DNA of 29,667 nt from Selenomonas sp. (GCA_015265235.1 JABZYJ010000008.1:1-29667), one strand, 5' to 3'; shown: positions 1 through 7,276, numbered from the stretch's first letter. Numbers and translations are program-made. Notes: generated by a model not told the origin, from the sequence alone.

Positions 1-1
1 A

Positions 2-103
2 ACTTACGCTCATCTATATCCTCAGGAGCGAGATATGATCATTGACAGCATCGAGAGTGATCCTGTGGTAGAAAAGGGGTCAAACGGGGGTCATGGGAAA
101 TAA
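2..103 (+). CDS. Tyrosine recombinase (phage/ICE-type integrase), C-terminal end only
   Basis: An open frame enters from the left edge and ends at TAA 101-103, giving 33 residues. It starts with TYAHLYPQERDMIIDSIES, which matches the C-terminal signature of phage-type tyrosine integrases, where the catalytic tyrosine lies in a T-Y-x-H-L-Y-P context. The catalytic Arg and His boxes would lie outside the window. The enzyme would cut and rejoin DNA at att sites. It points towards the 3' end of guaA and is separated from it only by a terminator. guaA is a known attachment gene for genomic islands, so this is probably the integrase of an element inserted there. The call rests on a short tail, so the family is likely but the subtype cannot be given. 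Confidence 0.7.
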   Translation, partial: TYAHLYPQERDMIIDSIESDPVVEKGSNGGHGK

Positions 104-106
104 ATA

Positions 107-150
107 AGCGCAGAGAACCTTGATATGCAAAGACCTCTGCGCTGTTTTTA
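107..150. terminator. Bidirectional terminator between the integrase tail and guaA
   Basis: A 9-bp perfect stem is formed by AGCGCAGAG (107-115) and CTCTGCGCT (135-143). On the plus strand it is followed by GTTTTTAATT, which suits the integrase gene. On the minus strand it is followed by TATTTATTT, which suits guaA. The 19-nt loop is somewhat long. Confidence 0.75.
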
Positions 151-151
151 A

Positions 152-1708
152 TTATTCGAATTCTATCGTTCCGGGCGGCTTCCCCGTGCAGTCGTAGAGC
201 ACGCGGTTCACGCCGCGCACTTCGTTGACGATGCGCGTGGTCACGCGCGCGAGTAGTTCCCATGGAAGCTGCGCGGACTCCGCCGTCATGAAGTCGCTGG
301 TCTCAACGGCGCGCAGGGCAATCGCATAGTCATACGTACGCCCATCGCCCATGACACCGACGGAACGCATATTGGTAAGTGCCGCGAAGTACTGCCCGAG
401 ATTTTTGCGGATGCCCGCCTTCTCGATCTCCTCGCGGTAGATGGCATCTGCCTCCTGAACGATATGTACCTTCTCCGCCGTAACCTCTCCAATGATGCGG
501 ATGCCGAGGCCTGGCCCCGGAAACGGCTGACGGTCGACGAGATAGTCAGGGATACCGAGCTCACGCCCCGCCGCACGCACCTCGTCCTTAAAGAGGAGAC
601 GCAGCGGCTCGACGATCTCCTTAAAGTCCACATGATCGGGCAGTCCGCCAACATTATGATGCGACTTGATCACCGCAGATTTTCCGAGTCCGCTCTCAAT
701 GACATCGGGATAGATTGTCCCCTGCACGAGGAAATCCACCGCACCGATCTCGCGCGCCGCCTCCTCAAAGACGCGGATAAACTCCTCGCCGATGATTTTG
801 CGCTTCTGCTCTGGCTCCGTTACGCCCTTAAGCCGCGCATAGAAGCGATCGCGGGCGTTGATGCGGACAAAGTTGACATCATAGGTGCCGCCACGCCCAA
901 AGACGGCCTCAACCTCATCGCCTTCATTCTTGCGCAGGAGACCATGATCGACAAAGACGCAGGTGAGCTGACTGCCGATTGCCTTGGAGAGGAGCACGGC
1001 GGCGACGGAGGAGTCCACACCGCCCGACAGGGCACAGAGAGCGCGCCCACCGCCGATCTGCTGACGCAGTTCCTCAATGGTCTTTTGCACGAAGGAATCC
1101 ATGCGCCACGTTCCTGTGCATCCGCAGACATCATAGACAAAGCTGCGCAGCATCTCTGTCCCGTGCTCCGTGTGCATCACCTCGGGATGGAACTGCACGG
1201 CATAGAGACGCTCTGCGGGGTTCTCCATCGCCGCGATGGGGCAGACGGGCGTGCGTGCCGTCACGTGAAAGCCGTGCGGCAGTCCGCTGATGTAGTCCGT
1301 ATGACTCATCCAGCAGACATTCGTCTGCGGTATCCCCTGAAAGAGAGGCGACGAGGTATCGAGGATCTCCACCTCCGTACGCCCGTATTCGCTCGTCGGC
1401 GCCGTCTCCACGCATCCGCCGCAGAGATGCGCCATCAGCTGCGCTCCGTAGCAGATACCGAGCACGGGGATACCGAGGGCAAAGAGCTCCTTGGAGGCGG
1501 TAACAGCCCCCTCGCCATAGACACTGTTCGGGCCGCCCGTCAGGATAATGCCGCGCGGAGCGAGTGCGCGAATCCGCTCCAATGGCAGCGTATGCGGATG
1601 CACCTCGCAGTAGACATGGTTCTCACGCACGCGGCGCGCGATGAGCTGATTGTACTGTCCGCCAAAGTCCAGCACCAAGATCATTTCTGCGGCATCGGGT
1701 CTGTTCAT
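152..1708 (-). CDS. guaA: GMP synthase (glutamine-hydrolysing)
   Basis: GuaA converts XMP to GMP using glutamine and ATP, the last step of guanine nucleotide synthesis in the cytoplasm. The 518-residue protein has an N-terminal class I glutamine amidotransferase domain with nucleophile Cys86 in GICYGAQ and the FHPE triad segment. It is followed by the ATP pyrophosphatase domain with the P-loop SGGVDSS and the C-terminal dimerisation domain ending in PPGTIEFE (PPGTIEWE is more usual). The frame is open further upstream, but the ATG at 1708 is preceded by GAAGGGGAACG and fits the family start. It begins 19 nt after recX and is probably co-transcribed with recA-recX, since no promoter is seen between them. 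A mobile-element integrase ends next to its 3' end. Confidence 0.96.
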   Translation of the reverse strand: MNRPDAAEMILVLDFGGQYNQLIARRVRENHVYCEVHPHTLPLERIRALAPRGIILTGGPNSVYGEGAVTASKELFALGIPVLGICYGAQLMAHLCGGCVETAPTSEYGRTEVEILDTSSPLFQGIPQTNVCWMSHTDYISGLPHGFHVTARTPVCPIAAMENPAERLYAVQFHPEVMHTEHGTEMLRSFVYDVCGCTGTWRMDSFVQKTIEELRQQIGGGRALCALSGGVDSSVAAVLLSKAIGSQLTCVFVDHGLLRKNEGDEVEAVFGRGGTYDVNFVRINARDRFYARLKGVTEPEQKRKIIGEEFIRVFEEAAREIGAVDFLVQGTIYPDVIESGLGKSAVIKSHHNVGGLPDHVDFKEIVEPLRLLFKDEVRAAGRELGIPDYLVDRQPFPGPGLGIRIIGEVTAEKVHIVQEADAIYREEIEKAGIRKNLGQYFAALTNMRSVGVMGDGRTYDYAIALRAVETSDFMTAESAQLPWELLARVTTRIVNEVRGVNRVLYDCTGKPPGTIEFE

Positions 1709-1727
1709 CTTCGTTCCCCTTCTCACG

Positions 1728-2231
1728 TTATTCTTCCATATCCTCGGCAAAAGAATCCCTAAAGTGCCGAACGGCACTGTGTGCCACATCGACCGAAAAG
1801 CCCCGTTGGTAGAGCGTTGCCATCATCTTCTGTTCCCTGTCGCCCGCTTTGTACTTCATGGCAAGGACACGCTCCGCTACCGTCGTCTCACGCTCATCCG
1901 TATCCTCGGGGACGACGCTCCACACGAGATCATGGTCAAAACCGCGATGGATAAGCTTTGCACAGATCTGCCGCACCGAGTCGCGGCTCTCCTGATAGAG
2001 GTACATGAACTGCTGCGCACAGAGATCGGCATCATCGAGATAATGTCGCTCGATCAGGCGCGCGATTGCGGCATCGATCTCCTCCGTCGGGAACCCCTTG
2101 CGCATCAGCTTTTCCCGCAGCTTTTTTTCGCTGTGTGCCTGACGCGCAAGATAGTCCACCGCTGTCATGAGGGCTGTGCGCTCCTCCCGCTTTTTGCCCC
2201 CGCGCCCTGCTGCAGTCTGCGCAGGTCTCAT
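1728..2231 (-). CDS. recX: RecA regulatory protein RecX
   Basis: RecX binds RecA filaments and limits their activity in recombination and SOS signalling. The 167-residue protein has the usual length and the RecX three-helix repeats, for example the segments around YLARQAHSEKKLREKLMRKG and LIERHYLDDADLCAQQF. Its ATG (2229-2231) overlaps the recA stop codon in an ATGA arrangement, so translation is probably coupled to recA. The N-terminus (residues 1-18) is basic and probably disordered. guaA follows 19 nt downstream. Confidence 0.93.
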   Translation of the reverse strand: MRPAQTAAGRGGKKREERTALMTAVDYLARQAHSEKKLREKLMRKGFPTEEIDAAIARLIERHYLDDADLCAQQFMYLYQESRDSVRQICAKLIHRGFDHDLVWSVVPEDTDERETTVAERVLAMKYKAGDREQKMMATLYQRGFSVDVAHSAVRHFRDSFAEDMEE

Positions 2232-3364
2232 TCATCTTCTCCCATCGGCGGCTCCTGCTCCGGCAAATCCGAAGGATCCTGCGCGGATGCCTCAGTACCA
2301 ACAGTCTTACTGCCCGTCCCTTTTTTCTTTGGCTTCTCTCCCTCGACGAGGAGCTTATTTCGGATCTTCTCCTCGATCTCGGCGATCATCTCGGGTTTTT
2401 CCTCAAGGGTCGCCTTGGCGTTCTCCTTGCCCTGTCCGAGGCGTGTTCCCTCGTAGGAGAACCATGCGCCGCTCTTATCGACGATGTCCAGTTCGACCCC
2501 CATGTCGATGATGCTGCCGAGACGTGAGACACCTTCCCCATAAATGATGTCGAACTCTGCTGTCTTGAAGGGCGGTGCGACCTTGTTCTTGACAATCTTG
2601 GCACGCGTGCGGTTGCCGAGGGATTCCGTACCCTGCTTGATGGAGTCGGCGCGGCGCACATCAATGCGCACCGATGCATAGAATTTCAGCGCACGTCCGC
2701 CCGTCGTCACCTCCGGATTGCCATAGGTAACGCCGATCTTCTCGCGCAGCTGATTGATGAAGACGGCAGCCGTACGCGTCTTACTGATGATGCCCGTCAG
2801 CTTGCGCATTGCCTGACTCATGAGACGCGCCTGCAGACCGACCACCGATGTGCCCATATCGCCGTCGATTTCGGACTTCGGCACAAGAGCCGCAACCGAG
2901 TCCACGACAATGATGTCAATTGCGGCACTGTGCACGAGCGCGTCCACAATCTCAAGTGCCTGCTCGCCCGTATCCGGCTGCGAGATGAGGAGTTCCTCTA
3001 TGTTGACGCCGAGCTTGCGCGCATACTCCGGGTCGAGGGCATGCTCTGCGTCGATGAACGCCGCAATGCCACCGGCCTTCTGCGCCTCGGCGATCATGTG
3101 CAGCGTGACCGTCGTCTTGCCCGAGGACTCGGGACCGAACACCTCGATGATGCGTCCGCGCGGAATGCCGCCAACGCCAAGTGCGATATCGAGCGGCAAG
3201 ATCCCCGTGGAGATCACCTCGACGTTCATGTTCGCCTTGGCTTCACCGAGGCGCATGATCGCCCCCTTGCCATGCGCCTTCTCGATGTTCTGCAGGGCAT
3301 TCTCAAGTGCCTCCTCGCGCGTCATCGGCTTATCGGTTTTTGCCCGCTTGTCCTTTTCTGCCAT
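2228..3364 (-). CDS. recA: Recombinase A
   Basis: RecA forms ATP-dependent filaments on single-stranded DNA, catalyses strand exchange and stimulates LexA self-cleavage. The 378-residue protein contains the Walker A motif GPESSGKTT (about residues 77-85), the Walker B region DIIVVDSVAAL and the RecA signature ALKFYASVRIDVRR. The C-terminus is acidic and low in complexity (ending EPPMGEDE), as in many RecA proteins. The start is well supported: AAGGAG lies 6 nt before ATG at 3364. It has its own promoter upstream and is coupled to recX by a 4-nt overlap. Confidence 0.98.
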   Translation of the reverse strand: MAEKDKRAKTDKPMTREEALENALQNIEKAHGKGAIMRLGEAKANMNVEVISTGILPLDIALGVGGIPRGRIIEVFGPESSGKTTVTLHMIAEAQKAGGIAAFIDAEHALDPEYARKLGVNIEELLISQPDTGEQALEIVDALVHSAAIDIIVVDSVAALVPKSEIDGDMGTSVVGLQARLMSQAMRKLTGIISKTRTAAVFINQLREKIGVTYGNPEVTTGGRALKFYASVRIDVRRADSIKQGTESLGNRTRAKIVKNKVAPPFKTAEFDIIYGEGVSRLGSIIDMGVELDIVDKSGAWFSYEGTRLGQGKENAKATLEEKPEMIAEIEEKIRNKLLVEGEKPKKKGTGSKTVGTEASAQDPSDLPEQEPPMGEDE

Positions 3365-3388
3365 CTGTATCTCCTTGTTCGTTTCTGT

Positions 3389-3400
3389 GAAAGACTGTTC
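3389..3400. promoter_or_regulatory. Candidate LexA operator upstream of recA
   Basis: The minus-strand sequence GAACAGTCTTTC matches the Gram-positive LexA core GAAC-N4-GTTC at 7 of 8 fixed positions. It lies just downstream of the recA -10 element, where a repressor could block initiation. A second half site (GAACATAT) lies near 3452-3460. The imperfect match keeps this tentative. Confidence 0.35.
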
Positions 3401-3407
3401 TCCCTCA

Positions 3408-3437
3408 ATTATATAAAAATCCCCGCTCCTTTGTCAA
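3408..3437 (-). promoter_or_regulatory. recA sigma-70-type promoter
   Basis: On the minus strand a perfect -35 TTGACA (3432-3437) and a perfect -10 TATAAT (3408-3413) are separated by 18 bp. The -35 lies in the loop of the preceding terminator hairpin and the spacer contains one arm of it. Confidence 0.8.
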
Positions 3438-3455
3438 AGAAAAGCCTGCGGGGAT
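3415..3455 (-). terminator. Terminator downstream of the yqeY-family gene, overlapping the recA promoter
   Basis: On the minus strand ATCCCCGC pairs with GCGGGGAT (plus-strand arms 3448-3455 and 3419-3426), followed by a run of U residues (3415-3419). It starts 16 nt after the upstream stop codon. The loop (21 nt) holds the recA -35 box. Confidence 0.7.
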
Positions 3456-3471
3456 ATGTTCGGAAAAAAGA

Positions 3472-3915
3472 TTATTTCAAATGGGCACGAACGATCTCAT
3501 TGATGAGCTTGCCGTCCGCACGACCCTTCACGCGCGGCATAAGAACGCCCATCACCTTACCCATATCCTTTGCCGTCTCGGCACCGACCTCGGCGACAAC
3601 GTCCGCCACGATCTTTTTCACCTCATCGACACTGAGCTGTGCAGGCAGATACGGCATGAGGAGATCAATCTCCGCCTTGGTCTTGGCGACAAGATCATCG
3701 CGCTTGCCGCGCGCAAACTCCTCAATGGAGTCGCGGCGCATCTTCACTTCCTTCGAGATGACACCGATCACCTCGTCGTCCGTGAGCGTCTTCTTCCCGT
3801 CGATCTCCGCCTGACGCACCGCGCCACGCACGAGACGAATGACGGAAAGGCGCTCCTTTTCGCCCTGCTTCATGGCTTCCTTCATATCCGCTGTGAGCTT
3901 TTCCATGAGTGACAT
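3472..3915 (-). CDS. yqeY: GatB/YqeY domain protein
   Basis: The 147-residue protein is a full-length YqeY-family protein, related to the tail domain of the amidotransferase subunit GatB. The family is thought to bind tRNA or act in translation, but its role is not settled. Recognisable segments are LTADMKEAMKQGEKERLSVI near the N-terminus, LMPYLPAQLS in the middle and KDMGKVMGVLMPRVKGRADG near the end. The ATG at 3915 has AAAGGA 8 nt upstream. An in-frame upstream start exists but lies within the terminator after rpsU. It follows rpsU by 63 nt across a terminator, so it is probably expressed by readthrough, as in other Firmicutes where rpsU and yqeY are neighbours. Confidence 0.88.
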   Translation of the reverse strand: MSLMEKLTADMKEAMKQGEKERLSVIRLVRGAVRQAEIDGKKTLTDDEVIGVISKEVKMRRDSIEEFARGKRDDLVAKTKAEIDLLMPYLPAQLSVDEVKKIVADVVAEVGAETAKDMGKVMGVLMPRVKGRADGKLINEIVRAHLK

Positions 3916-3930
3916 TGCTCTCATCCTTTC

Positions 3931-3968
3931 ATAAAAAGAAAAACATCCGCAGCACTGCGCCGCGGATG
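3931..3968 (-). terminator. Terminator between rpsU and the yqeY-family gene
   Basis: On the minus strand CATCCGC (3962-3968) pairs with GCGGATG (3944-3950) around an 11-nt loop, followed by TTTTTCTTTTT (3931-3943). It begins about 10 nt after the rpsU stop and would set the ratio between rpsU and the downstream gene. Confidence 0.8.
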
Positions 3969-3978
3969 CCTTATGCAA

Positions 3979-4161
3979 TCAGCCCCTGTATTTGCGTTTG
4001 CGTGCCGCCTCAGACTTCTTCTTGCGGCGAACGCTCGGTTTCTCGTAATGTTCACGCTTACGAACTTCGGCAAGAGTACCGGCCTTCTGTGACATACGCT
4101 TAAAGCGGCGGAGAGCACTATCGATCGACTCATTTTTGCCGACCTTGATTTCATTTGCCAT
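3979..4161 (-). CDS. rpsU: 30S ribosomal protein S21
   Basis: S21 is a small, basic 30S subunit protein near the anti-Shine-Dalgarno region. The 60-residue product begins MANEIKVGKNESIDSALRRF and ends with a strongly basic tail rich in Lys and Arg (RRKKKSEAARKRKYRG), the usual S21 layout and length. The ATG at 4161 follows a purine-rich GGAGGGAGGGGAA. It has its own promoter about 60 nt upstream and a terminator directly downstream. Confidence 0.96.
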   Translation of the reverse strand: MANEIKVGKNESIDSALRRFKRMSQKAGTLAEVRKREHYEKPSVRRKKKSEAARKRKYRG

Positions 4162-4218
4162 GCATTTCCCCTCCCTCCACGCGCGGAGTATTTTTGCATC
4201 CATAAATGATGCTCTGTC

Positions 4219-4248
4219 ATTATACTCCATGGAGATAATTCGTGTCAA
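4219..4248 (-). promoter_or_regulatory. rpsU promoter
   Basis: On the minus strand a perfect -35 TTGACA (4243-4248) and perfect -10 TATAAT (4219-4224) are separated by 18 bp. Transcription would start near 4212, giving a leader of about 50 nt. Confidence 0.85.
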
Positions 4249-4350
4249 TCATGTAATCAAATTTTCACAAAACGGAGCGTGCTTCTCCCATCGACATCTG
4301 AACATTTATTTATATATAGTATCTATCGATAAAAATTTTCTATATTTTGT

Positions 4351-4410
4351 GTTTCACCTATTGACAATCTATCTCACTATGGCGTATCATTTTCCTATCA
4401 TCGTTTCACC
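4351..4410 (+). promoter_or_regulatory. Promoter of the metal-binding lipoprotein gene, flanked by a direct repeat
   Basis: A perfect -35 TTGACA (4361-4366) and -10 TATCAT (4385-4390) are separated by 18 bp. The 8-bp word GTTTCACC occurs on both sides (4351-4358 and 4403-4410), exactly 52 bp apart, close to five helical turns. TATCAT is also repeated at 4395-4400. The repeats may be operators for a metal regulator, but no known Zur, Fur or MntR box is obvious. The rest of the 287-nt gap (4162-4448) is AT-rich and holds only the two divergent promoters. Confidence 0.65.
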
Positions 4411-4448
4411 AATGTACCAAATGTTCAGTGTTTTAAGGAGCTGTATCC

Positions 4449-5354
4449 ATGAAAATCACAACGAAGATCCTATCCCTGCTGCTCGTCCTCCTCACGACAG
4501 CGCTCCTCGGCTGCGGCGGATCGCAGCAGTCCGCGGAAAAGAAAGCGGAGAAACCGTTCCGCATTGTCACGTCGTTCTATCCCATGTATTTAGCGACCAT
4601 CAACATCACGGATGGAGTGGACGGCGTTGAGGTCACCAACATGACGAAGCCGCAGACGGGATGTCTGCACGACTACCAGCTCATGACCGAGGATATGAAG
4701 ACACTCGAACACGCCGATGCCTTTGTCATCAACGGTGCCGGCATGGAGGACTTCATGGACAAGGTAACGGGCGCACAGAAGGAAATGAAGATCATCGATG
4801 CGTCGCGCGGCATCGAGCTGATCCACGACGACGAGGGCGACAACCCTCACGTCTGGCTGAGCGTCACCGATGCTATCGCACAGGTGCGCAACATTGCCGA
4901 TCAGTTGAAGGAAGCCGATCCTGCCCACGCAGACGCTTATGAAAAGAATGCTGCCGCCTACATCGAAAAGCTCACGGCACTGAAAACAGAGATGCACGCC
5001 GCGCTTGACCATGTTCCGCATAAGGACATCGTGACGTTCCATGAGGCATTCCCCTACTTTGCGAGGGAGTTCCATCTGAACATCATTGCCGTCGTTGAGC
5101 GCGAGCCGGGGACGGAGCCGACACCGAGCGAGCTGCAGGAAACCATCGAGCAGGTGAATGCGCTCCCGACCAAGGTACTCTTTACCGAACCGCAGTACTC
5201 CCCTGCCGCCGCAGAGACGATTGCGCGTGAGACGGGTGCAAAGATCTATACGCTCGACCCTGTCGTCACGGGAGAAGCAACGCCTGCGGCAAAGAACGCA
5301 TACATCGACACCATGAAGAAGAATATGGAAGTACTGAAGGAAGCCCTTCAATAA
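4449..5354 (+). CDS. Metal ABC transporter substrate-binding lipoprotein (ZnuA/TroA family)
   Basis: This 301-residue protein is a cluster A-I solute-binding protein that captures Zn2+ or Mn2+ outside the cell for an ABC importer. Residues 1-21 form a lipoprotein signal peptide ending in a lipobox (LLGC, Cys22), followed by a short charged linker. The expected four metal ligands can be seen: His74 (GCLHDY), His134 (NPHVWLS), His198 (TFHEAF) and Asp270 (TLDPV). There is no long His-rich loop as in many ZnuA proteins, so the metal is uncertain. AAGGAG lies upstream of the ATG. No permease or ATPase gene adjoins it, so it must work with a transporter encoded elsewhere. It is the only complete plus-strand gene in the window. 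Confidence 0.88.
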   Translation: MKITTKILSLLLVLLTTALLGCGGSQQSAEKKAEKPFRIVTSFYPMYLATINITDGVDGVEVTNMTKPQTGCLHDYQLMTEDMKTLEHADAFVINGAGMEDFMDKVTGAQKEMKIIDASRGIELIHDDEGDNPHVWLSVTDAIAQVRNIADQLKEADPAHADAYEKNAAAYIEKLTALKTEMHAALDHVPHKDIVTFHEAFPYFAREFHLNIIAVVEREPGTEPTPSELQETIEQVNALPTKVLFTEPQYSPAAAETIARETGAKIYTLDPVVTGEATPAAKNAYIDTMKKNMEVLKEALQ

Positions 5355-5358
5355 CAGC

Positions 5359-5416
5359 ATAAACACATAGCAAAAGAGCTTGCCGAATACGGCAAGCTCT
5401 TTTGCTATGTGTTTAT
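5359..5416. terminator. Bidirectional terminator with a 27-bp perfect stem between convergent genes
   Basis: The arms 5359-5385 and 5390-5416 are perfectly complementary around an AATA loop. The GC-rich core (AGCTTGCCG/CGGCAAGCT) is flanked by AAAAG and CTTTT tracts on both sides, so it can terminate in either direction. The right arm includes the purD stop codon (5413-5415). Confidence 0.9.
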
Positions 5417-6672
5417 CGCTCAAGTGCGCGATGCGCAATATCCTTGCGATAGTAAGCATCTTTGAAGGAAATCTTCGCAGCAGCAGCATAGGCCGCATCG
5501 ACGGCGGAGGATATATCCGCGCCGCGCCCAACCACGCCGAGCACGCGTCCGCCATTGGTGACGAGTTTCCCATCTTTCATCGCCGTTCCGGCATGGAAGA
5601 CGAGTGCGCCCATAGCCTCGGCGTCGGCGAGTCCATGGATCTCCTGCCCCTTTTCATAATGTCCCGGATAGCCGCCCGAGGCGAGCACGACACAGACAGC
5701 CGCGCCGTCCTTCCAACGGATGGGAACGTCGGCGAGAGTTCCGTCCGCACAGGCACACATGATCGCTACGAGATCGCTGTCGAGAAGAGGAAGCACGACC
5801 TGCGTCTCGGGATCACCGAACCGCGCATTGAACTCCACGACCTTCGGGCCATCCGCCGTCACCATCAGGCCAAGATAGAGACAGCCGCGATAGGTACGTC
5901 CTTCCTTCGCCATGGCGGCGATGGTCGGCTTTAGGATCTCCTCCACAGCGCGCTCCGTCATCTCCGGCGTCATGACCGGCGCAGGCGCATAGGTTCCCAT
6001 GCCGCCTGTATTCGGTCCACGGTCACCGTCGTAGGCACGCTTGTGATCCTGCGCGCTGATCATCGGACGGATCGTCGTCCCATCGGTAAAGGCGAGAAGG
6101 GAGGCCTCCTCCCCCTCCATAAATTCCTCAATGACGACGCGTGCCCCCGCATCGCCAAAGGAGTGATCCTCCATAATGGCATCGACGGCATCGAGTGCCT
6201 CCTGCTCCGTCATGGCGACGATAACGCCCTTGCCCGCCGCAAGTCCATCCGCCTTGACGACGATGGGAGCGCCCTCCTGACGGATGTAGGCGCGTGCGGG
6301 CTCTGCCGCGGTAAAGACCTCATAGCGTGCCGTCGGGATTCCGTACTTTTTCATGAGATCCTTGGCGAAGGACTTCGATCCCTCGATCTCCGCCGCATTC
6401 GCGCGCGGTCCAAAGGCGCGGATCCCTGCCGCCTCAAGCTCATCTACCAACCCGTTCATCAACGGCACCTCGGGGCCGACGACGACAAGCCCGATCTCGT
6501 GCTCCTTGGCAAAACGCAGAATTGCCGCATGATCGTCAAGTGCAATCGCCGCCGACGCGCCCATCTCGGGATTTCCGGGGATGGCGTAAATCTGCTCCGT
6601 CTGCGGGCTTTCCGAGAGTTTCCAATACAGGGCGTGCTCGCGCCCGCCCGAGCCGATGACAAGAATATTCAC
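5413..6672 (-). CDS. purD: Phosphoribosylamine-glycine ligase (GAR synthetase)
   Basis: PurD joins glycine to phosphoribosylamine using ATP, the second step of de novo purine synthesis. The 419-residue ATP-grasp protein starts with the family signature MNILVIGSGGREHALYWKL and contains the conserved segments VVKADGLAAGKGVIVA and GPNTGGMGTYAPAP as well as VEFNARFGDPETQ. The start is GTG at 6672 with GAGGAA 7 nt upstream. It is the last gene of the pur operon, 10 nt after purH. Its stop codon sits inside the terminator stem. Confidence 0.97.
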   Translation of the reverse strand: MNILVIGSGGREHALYWKLSESPQTEQIYAIPGNPEMGASAAIALDDHAAILRFAKEHEIGLVVVGPEVPLMNGLVDELEAAGIRAFGPRANAAEIEGSKSFAKDLMKKYGIPTARYEVFTAAEPARAYIRQEGAPIVVKADGLAAGKGVIVAMTEQEALDAVDAIMEDHSFGDAGARVVIEEFMEGEEASLLAFTDGTTIRPMISAQDHKRAYDGDRGPNTGGMGTYAPAPVMTPEMTERAVEEILKPTIAAMAKEGRTYRGCLYLGLMVTADGPKVVEFNARFGDPETQVVLPLLDSDLVAIMCACADGTLADVPIRWKDGAAVCVVLASGGYPGHYEKGQEIHGLADAEAMGALVFHAGTAMKDGKLVTNGGRVLGVVGRGADISSAVDAAYAAAAKISFKDAYYRKDIAHRALER

Positions 6673-6682
6673 GTCGTCTTCC

Positions 6683-7276
6683 TCATTTTTCTATCTGCTG
6701 TGAGAGATATGCGCCGATGGCACTGTCATACTCTGCCGTATGAGCAAACGCCTCCTGTGCCAGACGCATCCGCGTCATGCCGTCCACCGCACCGTCCTTT
6801 TCAATCATCGCAGCGATTTCTGCATAGCGCGACGGATTCGTAATGACGGTGACGAACTTAAAGTTCTTCGCTGCGGCACGAATCATCGCGGGACCGCCGA
6901 TATCGATCTGCTCGACCGCCTCGGCAAGTGTAACGTCAGGCTTTGCCACAGTCTCCACAAACGGATAGAGATTGACCACGACGAGATCAATCGGTGTGAT
7001 CTTCAGCTCCCGCAGCGCCTTCTCGTGTTCCGGATTGCCGCGCACAGCGAGAATCCCGCCGTGCACGAGGGGATTCAAGGTCTTGACGCGGCCATCCATG
7101 ATCTCGGGAAATCCCGTGACATCACTGACATAGATAACGGGAATCCCCGCCTCACGCAGCGCCTTCATCGTCCCGCCCGTGGAGACGATCTCAATGCCTG
7201 CCTTCTGCAGTGTCCGTGCGAATTCGACGACACCACTCTTATCGGATACGCTGATCAGGGCACGTTTTATCTTCAT
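6683..7276 (-). CDS. purH: IMP cyclohydrolase, lacking the AICAR transformylase domain
   Basis: The product closes the ring of FAICAR to give IMP, the last de novo purine step. Its 197 residues match only the N-terminal MGS-like cyclohydrolase domain of PurH: LISVSDKSG, IVSTGGT, GFPEIMDGRVKTLNP, VVNLYPF and DIGGPAMIRAAAKN. It stops cleanly at the usual domain boundary (AEYDSAIGAYLSQQ). Typical bifunctional PurH has about 510 residues. The transformylase half is not found in any frame nearby, and purD starts 10 nt later, so this is a genuine short gene rather than a frameshift. The missing activity must come from another gene. Its ATG overlaps the purN stop in ATGA. Confidence 0.93.
   Translation of the reverse strand: MKIKRALISVSDKSGVVEFARTLQKAGIEIVSTGGTMKALREAGIPVIYVSDVTGFPEIMDGRVKTLNPLVHGGILAVRGNPEHEKALRELKITPIDLVVVNLYPFVETVAKPDVTLAEAVEQIDIGGPAMIRAAAKNFKFVTVITNPSRYAEIAAMIEKDGAVDGMTRMRLAQEAFAHTAEYDSAIGAYLSQQIEK

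Noticed and set aside
464..1762. A 432-codon plus-strand frame antisense to guaA
   Set aside because: Shadow of guaA. It lacks a ribosome binding site and any recognisable fold, and has the same biased composition as the other antisense frames.
1728..1789. Longer guaA frame starting at 1789 with 27 extra residues
   Set aside because: The extension lies mostly inside recX and has no homology to GuaA. The ATG at 1708 has a good ribosome binding site and the family N-terminus.
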